Assembly (NCBI GenBank): GCA_009786825.1
Contig: WQRI01000006.1
Span: 1-43,684 of the forward strand
Direction: 5' to 3'
DNA: 43,684 bases
From: Bacillota bacterium
GTDB taxonomy: Bacteria > Bacillota > Clostridia > Christensenellales > WQRI01
Shown here: positions 7,765 through 16,901 of the stretch, one piece after another
How positions within the stretch are numbered: the stretch's first letter is position 1
Layout of the letters: every line of letters begins with the position of its first letter
Program-made: the position numbers and the translations under genes
Notes under the pieces: model-generated
Told to the model about the DNA's origin: nothing
The model's input: the letters and a program-made list of their open reading frames with translations, nothing else
Databases searched by the model: none

Positions 7765-8190
7765 TTACCTAGCCCTCCCAAAAGTGTAACCTCTGTTTAT
7801 AATTCTTTTGTTGTACGGCATATCAAGTGCTTCGAAAAGCGTACCCTGAACAAGTGCCGTTTTTAAACTGTATGTATCTGCGTTGTTTTGCATAGGGGTT
7901 GTTGCAAAACTTATTTGTAACTGATTGTTGCAAGGTATTACTGGGCGCGGATATTCGCGTGCCACATCACACCTAGCGTGAGAGTGCATTGGCATTTGTG
8001 AATGATTGCCGTGCATTTGCATCTGTGGCACCTGTTGCATTCCGCCATTCATTTGCGTTGGTGGCATAGTATGCATAGCACGCGCTCTCATACTTGCTAT
8101 TTGCTCTGGCGCAAGCCCGAAATAAGCGCAATTTATATTTCCGCAAAAGTTTAGCCTGTTTTGCATATTGCATATTGTGCAAGTAAACAT
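7765..8190 (-). CDS. cotJA: CotJA-domain protein with an N-terminal zinc-ribbon-like extension
   Basis: The 141-aa protein ends in a CotJA-type block (residues 106-131: YSLKTALVQGTLFEALDMPY). The upstream part is unusual. Cys4, Cys7, Cys16 and Cys21 could form a small zinc ribbon, and residues 41-72 are Met/His-rich (QMQMHGNHSQMPMHSH). AAGGAG lies eleven bases before the ATG. Operon order is cotJA-cotJB-cotJC remnant. A family-2 hairpin lies in the 5' region at 8226-8326. I saw no clear sigma-E promoter. Confidence 0.8.
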   Translation of the reverse strand: MFTCTICNMQNRLNFCGNINCAYFGLAPEQIASMRARAMHTMPPTQMNGGMQQVPQMQMHGNHSQMPMHSHARCDVAREYPRPVIPCNNQLQISFATTPMQNNADTYSLKTALVQGTLFEALDMPYNKRIINRGYTFGRAR

Positions 8191-8225
8191 AATTTGAAAA
8201 TCTCCTTATCTTTATATTTAGTCTC

Positions 8226-8330
8226 ACAAAGTCATATCATAACGAATTTCTATTCCGCTTCGCTTCACAAGGAAATTCTTTTATGATATGATTTGTTAAC
8301 GGGTGCTACACCCGCTTCGCGATAATTATT
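8226..8330 (-). repeat. Family-2 hairpin element, full copy 1 (5' of cotJA)
   Basis: On the minus strand it begins TAATTATCGCGAAGCGGGTG and continues into a long stem. TCATATCATAA pairs with TTATGATATGA and GAATTTC with GAAATTC. The loop is CTTGTG-AGCGAAGCG-like. The loop and inner stem match the copy at 28823-28925, while the outer stem differs and stays paired. Confidence 0.8.
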
Positions 8331-8335
8331 ATAGT

Positions 8336-8381
8336 AAATAAAATAGTAGAGTACAATTTTTTGCACTCTACTATTTTATTT
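8336..8381 (-). terminator. Rho-independent terminator of the RND gene
   Basis: AAATAAAATAGTAGAGT and ACTCTACTATTTTATTT form a perfect 17-bp stem around a 12-base loop. It lies 43 bases past the RND stop codon. Confidence 0.85.
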
Positions 8382-8423
8382 AAATTAAGCCACAATTGTT
8401 ACAGCCCGTGATTTACGATTTAC

Positions 8424-11400
8424 TTATTGCTCTTTATTATCGCTGTCTGCCGAGCCATTCATAAAATTATTCCAGTCACTCTCGTTTCCATTTGCTGTTT
8501 CTACACCGCCTGTAGTATCGCTGTCTATAACACTACCGCCATTATCACACGGCGCAACTAGTACTGCCTCTTGCTCTTCCCTTGTCATATCGCACACACC
8601 TTTCGGGTCGCGGTATACTAACTTATAAAGCGCTGGTATAACTAGAAGCGTCATAAGTGTTGCAAACAATATTCCGCCAACCGCAACTATAGCCATAGGC
8701 GCCATTAGTGGGTCACCGATAATCGCGTTTGGAAGTAGTGCGCCAACGGTGGATAGCGCCGTGATAAATATTGGGCGCGCCCTTACATTTGCCGCGGCTA
8801 CGATTGCGTCCTTAACACTTAGCCCATCTTCCCTGAGTTGATTCGCATAGTCTACCAAAACAATTCCGTTGTTAACAATTAAGCCCGTCAGAACAAGGAA
8901 GCCCATTAGCGCAACAACGCTTATCGGGTTAAAGGTGAATAGTAGTGCCAAAAAGCCCCCAGTAAACGCAAGCGGTATAACCATCATTATAACAAACGGT
9001 GCTAAGAAACTCTTAAATATTGCAACCATTACAAGATATACAAGTAGCATACCAACAATAATTGCCAACACTAGTTGCGGGATTGTGTCGTTTATCATTT
9101 GCTCGAAGCCCGCAGGTGTGCGCTGTACTCGCCCCATAAGGTCTCTAATCTCTGGGTCGTTACTGCCGAACAACTCATCTACTATTGCGTTAACGCTATT
9201 TGTTAGGTCTGCCGCCAAAACACCTTCTCGTGGAACAATCTCTAAGTTAACCATAGTGTTTCCGTTTATCTGAATAATCGTGCGCTCGTCAAAGTTTGTA
9301 GTTATACGTAAAACATCGCCGCGTGCATAAAAACTGCTTGCTTCTATGCGCGCTTGTATAAGTTCTATAGCCTCGAATATCTGATAGTGCGTGATATCAG
9401 GCGTTGTTCCAACTAAAGATACTACTGCCACTTCGCTTGCAAGCATATCCATTTGGCTTGCGCTAAAACTTACATCTGTTGCAAAGTTGCTACCATCTAA
9501 GCCAAACGGCATAGTAACACGCCCTTCTATCCACCTAACAAATTCGCCGCCCTCGCTGTAGCCCGACATTGACACTAGCGTAATATGCATTCCCATAAAA
9601 CTGAATGCTTCTGGGTCTATTGTAACTTCTTGCCCAAAAGGAACGTCCGTTATGGTTGGCACACTAGGCGTTGGGAAAGGAAGCCCTGCCGCTACTGGTG
9701 GTGGCACAGGTAAAACTGTTACGCGGTGAGCGTATGCTTGCCCCTCTGGGTTTAGTATGTCTTCTACTGTTACAGGAATCATACCTATAATTGTGTTAGT
9801 TCCGTCACCGCCAGCCCATATAGGCGCAGGAACACCCCCTACATAACCACTACCAACATTAAGCCTTGGGTCGTTGCCCATAAGCCCTCTGTCTGTAAGA
9901 TAGTTTCTAACAAGCAAGTAGGTTGCTTCTGCCGCTTGCGCTGTTGTTCTAGAGCGGTTGTCTGATAATATTATAGATATGTTTAGCCCACCGCCTCCAA
10001 GCCCCATAATACCGCCACCTAAAGATATTGATATATTTTGTAAGTCTCTGCCTAGAAGCGCTGTAATCTCTGTGTGTAGACCTCTGTTTTGTGGGTCTAT
10101 AATCCATTGGTCGTTGCCTTCTGCATCTTGCACAACATTACCCGCTTCGTCGCGCTTTAAAATTTGTCTACCGCTTGCAACTTCCCTTGCCCTTTCGTTG
10201 AAAATAGAAGTTTGCAGTGCCGGGTCGCCAAGCGTAGCAAGTGATGTGCCGTAGCCCGTGTTGTTTGTAGATACTGTTACGCTAAACTGCCCCTCGTCCG
10301 TTGTTGGCATAAGTGTAAGCCCGTGCGCAAACCACGTTCCGAAAAAACTAACAATAAGCAATACAAATGCGCCACCGATAACCGCGCCCCTTGTCAACTT
10401 ATTTTTTACTGTCCAGTTTAGCGCTGTGTTAAAGCCTGTCCGAACATTTGCCGACACTTTATCTACCCTTTGACCAAATTCGCTCTTCTCTTCCGTTGGC
10501 TTTTTGTCTCGTGGCTTAAACTTAAGCATATTTAAAATGGAAGGTAGTGCCGCAATAGCAACAATAAGTGACGCGCCCAAACTTATTATAACAACCCAAA
10601 CCATATCCATAAACATAGATACGATTAAACCCTCTACAAAGAAAAGCGGGAAGAAAACAGCAATTGTTGTAAGCGTAGCCGCAAGTACCGCACCAAAAAT
10701 TTGTGACGAGCCTTTAATACACGCTTCTAATAAACTCATACCCTTTTGTCTGAGCCTGTAGATGTTTTCGAGTACTATAATACTGTTGTCGGTTAGCATT
10801 CCTACCGCTAGTGCAAAACCACCCATAGAAACCATATTTAAACCGATGCCCATAAAATACATCAGTACGAAAGCGCCTATGATTGATAGCGGTATAGATA
10901 TTGCTATAGCAATTGTTGCCCTTACGTTGCGTAAAAATAATAGTATAATTAAAATTGCAAACACACCACCAAGCACCATATTCAAACCAACTTCGCCTAT
11001 AGTGTCTGATATAAATTGCGCTTGGTTAAAACTAACTGTGTATGTGAAGCCCTCAAACTGAGACTGATTGTTTATTAAATAATCTAGCCTTGCCAAAACC
11101 GCCCTTGCAACATCTGTTGTTGCCGCTTCTGCAGACTTTTGTATGCTTACGCTGAACGCTCTCTCACCATTTAAAAACGCGAATGTATCAGGCTCGCCTA
11201 TTAAAAACGGGAAGTTACGCTCGTCCGGCGTTAGATTATCTGGGAAAGGTATAGATACACTTGCAACACCATTTATTCGCCTAAGTTCTGGCTCTAAAAT
11301 GTTTACAAACCAACTTCTAGTAGCCGCCCAGTTTATGCCACCAACGCGCATATTATCTAGATAGTCTTCGTGCGCTCTTAAAAGCGTAACGTAGCGCTGT

Positions 11401-12221
11401 GCTATATTATAGTTTTCTTGCGCCTCGGCAAGTGTAGCCCTAGCAACTAGCATAGCCGCTTGAGCATCTGCAAAGCCGTCCGGAATAGGTTGCCCCGCTA
11501 TAATATCAAAATATTCGAATTGCTCTACCGCCCACTCGTATATATCGTTTGCGTTTGTTAAGTTTGCCCCCGCTAGAGTAAGCGCTGTCTCTGCTAAGCC
11601 TAGTTCTGCTAGCACACCCGGCAGTATATTGTCTCTTGCGTACGTTATATCTGCTTGCGTATAATTAATTATGTGCGTTGTAGTAAACGCAAGTATAGGC
11701 ATCATATCTAGGTCTATACCCATTACTATTGGGCTTGCAAAACCACGCGCGCCTAAATTAATTCTGTTAATTGCGTTGAATAGGTTTATTTGTGCTAGGT
11801 CTATATCTGTGCCTTGGTTAAATTCTATGGCAAACATTACCATCTCGGCAGATATCAAACTGGTTACTTCGTGTACGCCAATAACGCTTGCTATTGCCGC
11901 TTGAACTTCGCGCGAAAAACTCATACTAGTCTCAACTGTCCACTCGCCGTCTTCCCCTAGCATATCTGCAATAGTTTGTCCATCTGGTATAGCATCAAAG
12001 TCGCGCGTAACAACTACCATTGCAAATGGCAAATCCATATCCGGAAAAAGTTCTGTTCTAAGCATTGTTAAAGAAAACACGCCTAAAACAATTGTTATAA
12101 TTAAAGCAACTATAATGGTGTGGGGGCGGCGCACGCCAAACCTTGATAGTGGGTTCTCTTTTATGTTACCATCTAACTGCTTTTGTTTTACGCTTTCGTA
12201 ATTATCTTGATTGTAAGACAT
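8424..12221 (-). CDS. RND-family efflux permease (SwrC/AcrB-like)
   Basis: This 1265-aa inner-membrane proton-driven exporter has TM1 at about residues 34-56, TM2-6 at about 411-565, TM7 at about 615-635 and TM8-12 near 1075-1220. The first TM4 motif VGMLTDNSIIVLENIYR keeps the first of the two AcrB TM4 aspartates and has Asn for the second. The extracytoplasmic loops are long, with a helical insertion at about 205-292 and a Gly-rich stretch near 730 (LGGGIMGLGGGGLN), making it about 200 residues longer than B. subtilis SwrC. No membrane-fusion or outer-membrane partner is nearby, as expected for Gram-positive RND pumps. AGGAG precedes the ATG. It follows the MarR gene by about 50 bp and is presumably controlled by it. 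The substrate is unknown. Confidence 0.9.
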   Translation of the reverse strand: MSYNQDNYESVKQKQLDGNIKENPLSRFGVRRPHTIIVALIITIVLGVFSLTMLRTELFPDMDLPFAMVVVTRDFDAIPDGQTIADMLGEDGEWTVETSMSFSREVQAAIASVIGVHEVTSLISAEMVMFAIEFNQGTDIDLAQINLFNAINRINLGARGFASPIVMGIDLDMMPILAFTTTHIINYTQADITYARDNILPGVLAELGLAETALTLAGANLTNANDIYEWAVEQFEYFDIIAGQPIPDGFADAQAAMLVARATLAEAQENYNIAQRYVTLLRAHEDYLDNMRVGGINWAATRSWFVNILEPELRRINGVASVSIPFPDNLTPDERNFPFLIGEPDTFAFLNGERAFSVSIQKSAEAATTDVARAVLARLDYLINNQSQFEGFTYTVSFNQAQFISDTIGEVGLNMVLGGVFAILIILLFLRNVRATIAIAISIPLSIIGAFVLMYFMGIGLNMVSMGGFALAVGMLTDNSIIVLENIYRLRQKGMSLLEACIKGSSQIFGAVLAATLTTIAVFFPLFFVEGLIVSMFMDMVWVVIISLGASLIVAIAALPSILNMLKFKPRDKKPTEEKSEFGQRVDKVSANVRTGFNTALNWTVKNKLTRGAVIGGAFVLLIVSFFGTWFAHGLTLMPTTDEGQFSVTVSTNNTGYGTSLATLGDPALQTSIFNERAREVASGRQILKRDEAGNVVQDAEGNDQWIIDPQNRGLHTEITALLGRDLQNISISLGGGIMGLGGGGLNISIILSDNRSRTTAQAAEATYLLVRNYLTDRGLMGNDPRLNVGSGYVGGVPAPIWAGGDGTNTIIGMIPVTVEDILNPEGQAYAHRVTVLPVPPPVAAGLPFPTPSVPTITDVPFGQEVTIDPEAFSFMGMHITLVSMSGYSEGGEFVRWIEGRVTMPFGLDGSNFATDVSFSASQMDMLASEVAVVSLVGTTPDITHYQIFEAIELIQARIEASSFYARGDVLRITTNFDERTIIQINGNTMVNLEIVPREGVLAADLTNSVNAIVDELFGSNDPEIRDLMGRVQRTPAGFEQMINDTIPQLVLAIIVGMLLVYLVMVAIFKSFLAPFVIMMVIPLAFTGGFLALLFTFNPISVVALMGFLVLTGLIVNNGIVLVDYANQLREDGLSVKDAIVAAANVRARPIFITALSTVGALLPNAIIGDPLMAPMAIVAVGGILFATLMTLLVIPALYKLVYRDPKGVCDMTREEQEAVLVAPCDNGGSVIDSDTTGGVETANGNESDWNNFMNGSADSDNKEQ

Positions 12222-12271
12222 TTTTTAAATCTCCTTGTTTACTAATTTTCGCATACTAATTTTTATCAGTA

Positions 12272-12712
12272 TTAATTAGTATAATTAATTTTTTCTAAAT
12301 TATCTAACGCTGATATTTTGCCAATTATTCTGACAAACTCGCTAGCATCTTTTTCGCCAATTAAACTAAACAGTATTTGTATGTTGCCTTTAAAAGACAT
12401 TCTGTTTTTAAGCGCTTCATACCTACCAGATTCTGTAAGTTTTACTAAAATTTGTCGGCGGTCTGCTTTGTCTATCTCTCTTGTTATAAACTGCTTGTCC
12501 TCTAATTCGTTTAGTATGGCGGCAATTCTTGCTGTGGTTAAGCCCGTGATTTCTGAGAGTTCTTTTGGTGTGTGAGATTTTGTCTCGCACTCGTCCAAAT
12601 GCTGTAAAATCAAAACTTCGCCTTGCAAATCTTCAAACAACTTTTTACGCCATCTCTTTTGTATAAGCAACACACTTTCCATATAGCGCTCTGCTAATTT
12701 CTGATAATCCAT
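12272..12712 (-). CDS. MarR-family transcriptional regulator
   Basis: From the ATG at 12712 (MDYQKLAERYMESV...) this is 146 aa. GGAGGTGAG lies just before this codon, which decides it over the upstream in-frame ATG at 12751. The winged helix spans about 30-100: SHTPKELSEITGLTTARIAAILNELEDKQFITRE, then the wing DKADRRQILVKLTESG. It is the first gene of a two-gene operon with the RND pump. A palindrome overlaps its promoter, so local autorepression relieved by a pump substrate is likely. Confidence 0.9.
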   Translation of the reverse strand: MDYQKLAERYMESVLLIQKRWRKKLFEDLQGEVLILQHLDECETKSHTPKELSEITGLTTARIAAILNELEDKQFITREIDKADRRQILVKLTESGRYEALKNRMSFKGNIQILFSLIGEKDASEFVRIIGKISALDNLEKINYTN

Positions 12713-12864
12713 AAACTCACCTCCATTCATTTTAAAAAGCCTATTAAGCACAAAAAAACCTTTTTAAGCCCCAAAATAAGCCTATCTGCAAAATGCCACA
12801 CATTATTAATTATTAGCACCATTTATAACTAACATTAATAATATCTAACACTATTAACTATTAT

Positions 12865-12893
12865 AGTATACAACAAACCAAATGGCTTGTCAA
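12865..12893 (-). promoter_or_regulatory. Promoter of the marR-RND operon
   Basis: The -35 TTGACA (12888-12893) and -10 TATACT (12865-12870) are separated by exactly 17 bp. The leader is about 145 nt and contains tandem TTAATNNTGTTAG-like blocks at about 12827-12858 that may be further operator half-sites. Confidence 0.85.
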
Positions 12894-12900
12894 CCATTTG
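12879..12900. promoter_or_regulatory. Putative MarR operator
   Basis: CAAATGG and CCATTTG form a perfect 7-bp inverted repeat with an 8-base spacer. It covers the -35 hexamer and part of the spacer, so bound repressor would block RNA polymerase. Confidence 0.6.
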
Positions 12901-12959
12901 AACACAAAAAAACCAAAATGTTTAGATAATTTTTACTGGGACATTTACTGGGACATAAA

Positions 12960-12996
12960 AAAAGCCATTGGCTGAATTAATATGCCAATGGCTTTT
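12960..12996 (-). terminator. Terminator of the rpoBC operon
   Basis: AAAAGCCATTGGC and GCCAATGGCTTTT form a perfect 13-bp stem with a T-run on the minus-strand exit side. It lies about 75 bases after the rpoC stop. Confidence 0.85.
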
Positions 12997-12999
12997 ATG

Positions 13000-13069
13000 C
13001 TGAATGCTGTTCCCTTACTCTGCTCGCTGTTCGCTCATCGCTGACCCCTGACCGCTGAATGCTATACGC
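13000..13069 (-). repeat. Degenerate heptamer array after the rpoC stop
   Basis: Read on the minus strand from the TAA of rpoC, about ten 7-base units follow one another, for example GCATTCA, GCGGTCA, GGGGTCA, GCGATGA, GCGAACA and GCGAGCA (consensus GCGNNCA). The sequence differs from the GTGTAAA heptamers elsewhere, but the unit length and stop-codon position are the same. Confidence 0.65.
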
Positions 13070-16000
13070 TTACGCTAGGTTTTCATCATCTGTTTCAAAC
13101 TCGTCGTCTTCTGGGTTTTTAGGGGTTGCTATTAGATTTCTGTACGACTGCACGCCTGTGCCTGCTGGTATAAGTTTACCTATTATAACATTTTCTTTAA
13201 GCCCTAAAAGTGGGTCTATTTTGTTTTTGATTGCGGCATCTGTTAAAACCTTTGCTGTTTCTTGGAATGATGCGGCAGATAAGAAACTATCCGTTGCTAG
13301 CGCGGCTTTTGTTATACCTAGTAGTATGCGCTTTGCAGTTGCCGGCATACCGCCACTTTGTAAAACCTGCTTGTTTGCGCTGTCGAATTTGAAAATATCT
13401 ATAAGCTCGCCACTTAACATCTCGCTGTCGTTCGCTTCCTCTACCTTTACTTTTCTTAGCATCTGCCTTACAATAACTTCTATATGCTTGTCGTTAATCT
13501 CAACACCCTGAAGCCTATAAACAGTCTGAACCTCTTTTATAAGATATTCTTGTACGCCTATAACGCCCTTTGTTTTTAGAATGTCGTTAGGGAAAATGCT
13601 ACCTTCTGTAAGCGGCTCACCTATGCCCACCTTATCGCCCGTAGTAACTTTAAGCCTTGATGCAAACGGAAGCGGGTAAACTCTCTCATCATCTTTATTT
13701 TTTACGGAAATCTCTCTCTTGCCATCTTTCTCGCGTATTGTTACTGTTCCGTTTATCTCTGATATTATAGCAACACCCTTTGGTCTACGGCTTTCAAAAA
13801 GTTCTTCTACACGCGGTAGACCTTGCGTGATATCATCTGCTTGTGCAATACCACCCGTGTGGAATGTTCTCATCGTAAGTTGTGTACCCGGCTCCCCTAT
13901 GCTTTGCGCCGCAATAATACCTACCGCCTCACCAATGCCTACAAGTTCTCTGCTTGCCATATTTTTTCCATAGCACTTAGAGCAAACCCCTTGCGGCGAC
14001 TTACAAGTTAAAACTGTTCTGATATTAACTGCCTTAATGCCCGCCGTAACAATATCCTTTACGTGAGACTCTTCTAGTAGCGTATCATTTTTTGCAAGCA
14101 CAGCCTTAGTTTTTGGGTGTATAACATCGCCAACAGTCACGCGCCCTAAAATTCTGTCTGCCATACTCTGTATAATTTCTTCTTTAAACTCACCAGTCAT
14201 AGAGCCAACCGACACGCCAATAACCTTATCACCCAAAGTCTCGAAACAGTCTACTTCTTTTACTATAACATCGTGAGAAACATCTACTAGCCTACGCGTA
14301 AGATAACCCGAATCTGCTGTTTTAAGCGCCGTATCTGCAAGACCCTTTCTACCACCGTGAGATGATATGAAATACTCTAAAACAGTAAGCCCCTCGCGGA
14401 AACTGTTCCTAACCGGAAGTTCTATAATCTTACCAGACGGGTTTGTCATAAGTCCACGCATTCCGCAAAGTTGCCTTATCTGGTTCATATTACCCCTTGC
14501 GCCTGAACTTGCCATCATTAGTATTGGGTTAAACTTATCTAGCGTCTTTTTAAGTTCTTCCGTAACCTTGTCTGTTGTCTCGTTCCAAATTCTAACTATA
14601 TCTAAATAGCGCTCTTCACTAGACTTAAGTCCCCTAGAATACTGGCGCTCTATACTCACAACCTGCTTTGTTGCTTCCGCTAAAAGCGCAGGCTTTGCTT
14701 TTGGTACGTGCATATCAAAAACCGATGTTGTTATAGCGCCAATTGTAGAATACTTAAACCCTAGCGTTTTTATGTTGTCTAAAACTATTGATGTCTCGGT
14801 AGAGCCTTTTAGTCTAAAGCACGCATCTACAATGTCTGATAGTTGTGGCTTGCCAACTTGGAAGTTAATCTCTAAGTCTAGCCTGCCTTCCGGTGTGCTT
14901 CTGTCTACAAAGCCCAAATCTTGCGGTATTGCTTTGTTAAATATAATTCTGCCAACTGTAGTAGTTACGCGCTTAGAGTAAACCTTAGCGTCTTCGCCCT
15001 CGCCCTCTACGCTAGTCAACCTGATATGAACAATAGACTGAAGCGATAAATCCCCCGCTTCGTATGCCGATATGGCTTCGTCAGCGGAAGCAAATATTTT
15101 ATTATAGCCAACGTTGCCCTCGTCTTTTTCGCCACGCTCCATTGTTAGATAGAACGCCCCCATAACCATATCTTGCGTTGGCGATACTACCGGCTTTCCA
15201 TCTGATAACTTAAGAATGTTGTTGGTTGAAAGCATTAAAAAGCGTGCTTCTACTTGCGCCTCGATTGAAAGCGGAACGTGAACAGGCATTTGGTCACCAT
15301 CGAAGTCTGCGTTAAACGCCGTACAAACAAGCGGTGGTATTTTAAGCGCGCGCCCCTCAACAAGTACCGGCTCAAACGCTTGTATACCTAATCTATGAAG
15401 CGTAGGCGCTCTGTTAAGTAATACAGGGTGGTCTTTAATAACTATCTCTAGCATATCCCAAACAATTGGTCTGCCGCGCTCTACAATACGCTTAGCGGCC
15501 TTAATGTTGTTTGCGTGTCCGCCCTCTACAAGTTTAAACATAACAAACGGGCGGAACAACTCTAGCGCCATTTCTTTTGGCAAACCGCACTGATAAATTT
15601 TTAACTCTGGTCCGACAACAATAACTGAACGACCCGAATAGTCTACACGTTTACCTAAAAGGTTTTGGCGGAAGCGCCCTTGCTTACCCCTTAGCATACC
15701 CGACAAACTTTTAAGTTCGCGCCCACCAGCGCCCGACACGGGCTTTCCGCGCCTACCATTGTCTATAAGCGCGTCAACCGCCTCTTGAAGCATTCGCTTT
15801 TCGTTTCTTATAATTATATCTGGCGCGCCAAGTTCTACCAACTTTTTAAGGCGGTTGTTTCTGTTAATAACACGGCGATAAAGGTCGTTAAGGTCGGAAG
15901 TTGCAAATCTGCCACCATCTAACTGAACCATCGGTCTTAATTCTGGCGGTATAACAGGAAGCACTTCCATAACCATCCACGTTGGGCTGTTGCCCGATTT

Positions 16001-16654
16001 TCTGAAAGCCTCTAAAATCTCTAGCCTTTTTGTTACCCTTAGCCTTTTTTGACCAGTCGCCTTTTTTAGTATTTCTTTAGCCTCGTTGCTCTCTTTTTCT
16101 AAGTCTATGCGGGATAGTAACTCTTTAATTGCTTCCCCGCCCATACCAACTCTGAAAGCACGCGCGCCGTACTGCTCTAAAAACTCTCTATATTCTTTGT
16201 CTGGCAAAATCTGCTTGTAAGCAAGCGACGTCTCACCCGGCTCTAAAACAACGTATGCGTTAAAGTATAAAATCTGCTCTAAGTTTTTCGGACTCATATC
16301 TAAAATAAGACCAATTCTAGATGGCACACCCCTAAAATACCAAATGTGAGATACCGGCGCTGCTAACTCTATATGACCCATTCTGTCACGGCGCACCTTA
16401 GACTTTGTAACTTCTACGCCACACTTATCACACACAACGCCCTTATAGCGAATGCGCTTGTACTTGCCACAATGGCACTCCCAGTCTTTAGTTGGTCCGA
16501 AAATGCGCTCGCAAAAAAGCCCTTCCCTTTCTGGCTTTTGCGTTCTATAGTTTATAGTCTCGGGCTTAGCAACCTCACCATAAGACCACGACCTTATTTT
16601 TTCAGGGCTAGCAAGCCCAATTTTTATACTATCAAAATTATTTAATTCGTACAT
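13070..16654 (-). CDS. rpoC: RNA polymerase beta' subunit
   Basis: The 1194-aa subunit carries the catalytic magnesium motif NADFDGDQM at 448-456 (Asp450, 452, 454). The N-terminal zinc site is C60-H-C62...C75-x2-C78. A C-terminal zinc site is formed by [11 protein letters not shown] and an upstream Cys (EVDCFE). The bridge-helix/trigger-loop region is conserved ([40 protein letters not shown]). Length is normal for Firmicutes. ATAGGT lies nine bases before the ATG. It is cotranscribed with rpoB, but a 247-bp gap with a family-1 element replaces the usual short spacer. Confidence 0.98.
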   Translation of the reverse strand: MYELNNFDSIKIGLASPEKIRSWSYGEVAKPETINYRTQKPEREGLFCERIFGPTKDWECHCGKYKRIRYKGVVCDKCGVEVTKSKVRRDRMGHIELAAPVSHIWYFRGVPSRIGLILDMSPKNLEQILYFNAYVVLEPGETSLAYKQILPDKEYREFLEQYGARAFRVGMGGEAIKELLSRIDLEKESNEAKEILKKATGQKRLRVTKRLEILEAFRKSGNSPTWMVMEVLPVIPPELRPMVQLDGGRFATSDLNDLYRRVINRNNRLKKLVELGAPDIIIRNEKRMLQEAVDALIDNGRRGKPVSGAGGRELKSLSGMLRGKQGRFRQNLLGKRVDYSGRSVIVVGPELKIYQCGLPKEMALELFRPFVMFKLVEGGHANNIKAAKRIVERGRPIVWDMLEIVIKDHPVLLNRAPTLHRLGIQAFEPVLVEGRALKIPPLVCTAFNADFDGDQMPVHVPLSIEAQVEARFLMLSTNNILKLSDGKPVVSPTQDMVMGAFYLTMERGEKDEGNVGYNKIFASADEAISAYEAGDLSLQSIVHIRLTSVEGEGEDAKVYSKRVTTTVGRIIFNKAIPQDLGFVDRSTPEGRLDLEINFQVGKPQLSDIVDACFRLKGSTETSIVLDNIKTLGFKYSTIGAITTSVFDMHVPKAKPALLAEATKQVVSIERQYSRGLKSSEERYLDIVRIWNETTDKVTEELKKTLDKFNPILMMASSGARGNMNQIRQLCGMRGLMTNPSGKIIELPVRNSFREGLTVLEYFISSHGGRKGLADTALKTADSGYLTRRLVDVSHDVIVKEVDCFETLGDKVIGVSVGSMTGEFKEEIIQSMADRILGRVTVGDVIHPKTKAVLAKNDTLLEESHVKDIVTAGIKAVNIRTVLTCKSPQGVCSKCYGKNMASRELVGIGEAVGIIAAQSIGEPGTQLTMRTFHTGGIAQADDITQGLPRVEELFESRRPKGVAIISEINGTVTIREKDGKREISVKNKDDERVYPLPFASRLKVTTGDKVGIGEPLTEGSIFPNDILKTKGVIGVQEYLIKEVQTVYRLQGVEINDKHIEVIVRQMLRKVKVEEANDSEMLSGELIDIFKFDSANKQVLQSGGMPATAKRILLGITKAALATDSFLSAASFQETAKVLTDAAIKNKIDPLLGLKENVIIGKLIPAGTGVQSYRNLIATPKNPEDDEFETDDENLA

Positions 16655-16712
16655 ATATTTTTACCTATTTTGGCTTTAGCACATAAATTGTGCGCTTTAA
16701 ATTTTTAAACTA

Positions 16713-16901
16713 TTTTAAGTGTAAAGTGTAAAATGTAAAGTGTAGAGTGGTTAAACTCATTATTACAATAACTTTTGAACAGTTGTAATTTGTCTATTCT
16801 CAATATTTTGCAAAAAATATTTTTTCCGCGCTAGCGGTGAAAAAACTTTACACTCTACACTTTACACTTTACACTCTACACACTCAACTTTACACTCTAC
16901 A
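16713..16901 (-). repeat. Family-1 heptamer-arm element between rpoB and rpoC
   Basis: On the minus strand it starts at the rpoB stop codon with eight or more heptamers (TGTAGAG/TGTAAAG). The core follows: TTTCACCGCTAGCGCGG, an A/T-rich stretch, CTGTTCAAAAG, and TAATGAGTTTAACCA. It ends in the complementary heptamers (CTTTACA/CTCTACA). The arms pair over more than 30 bp. ATTACAA and TTGTAAT flank the CTGTTC block as an inner 7-bp stem. Confidence 0.85.

Noticed and set aside
13000-13069. Possible CRISPR-like short repeat array
   Set aside because: Units are only 7 bp with no spacers of constant length and no cas genes in the window.
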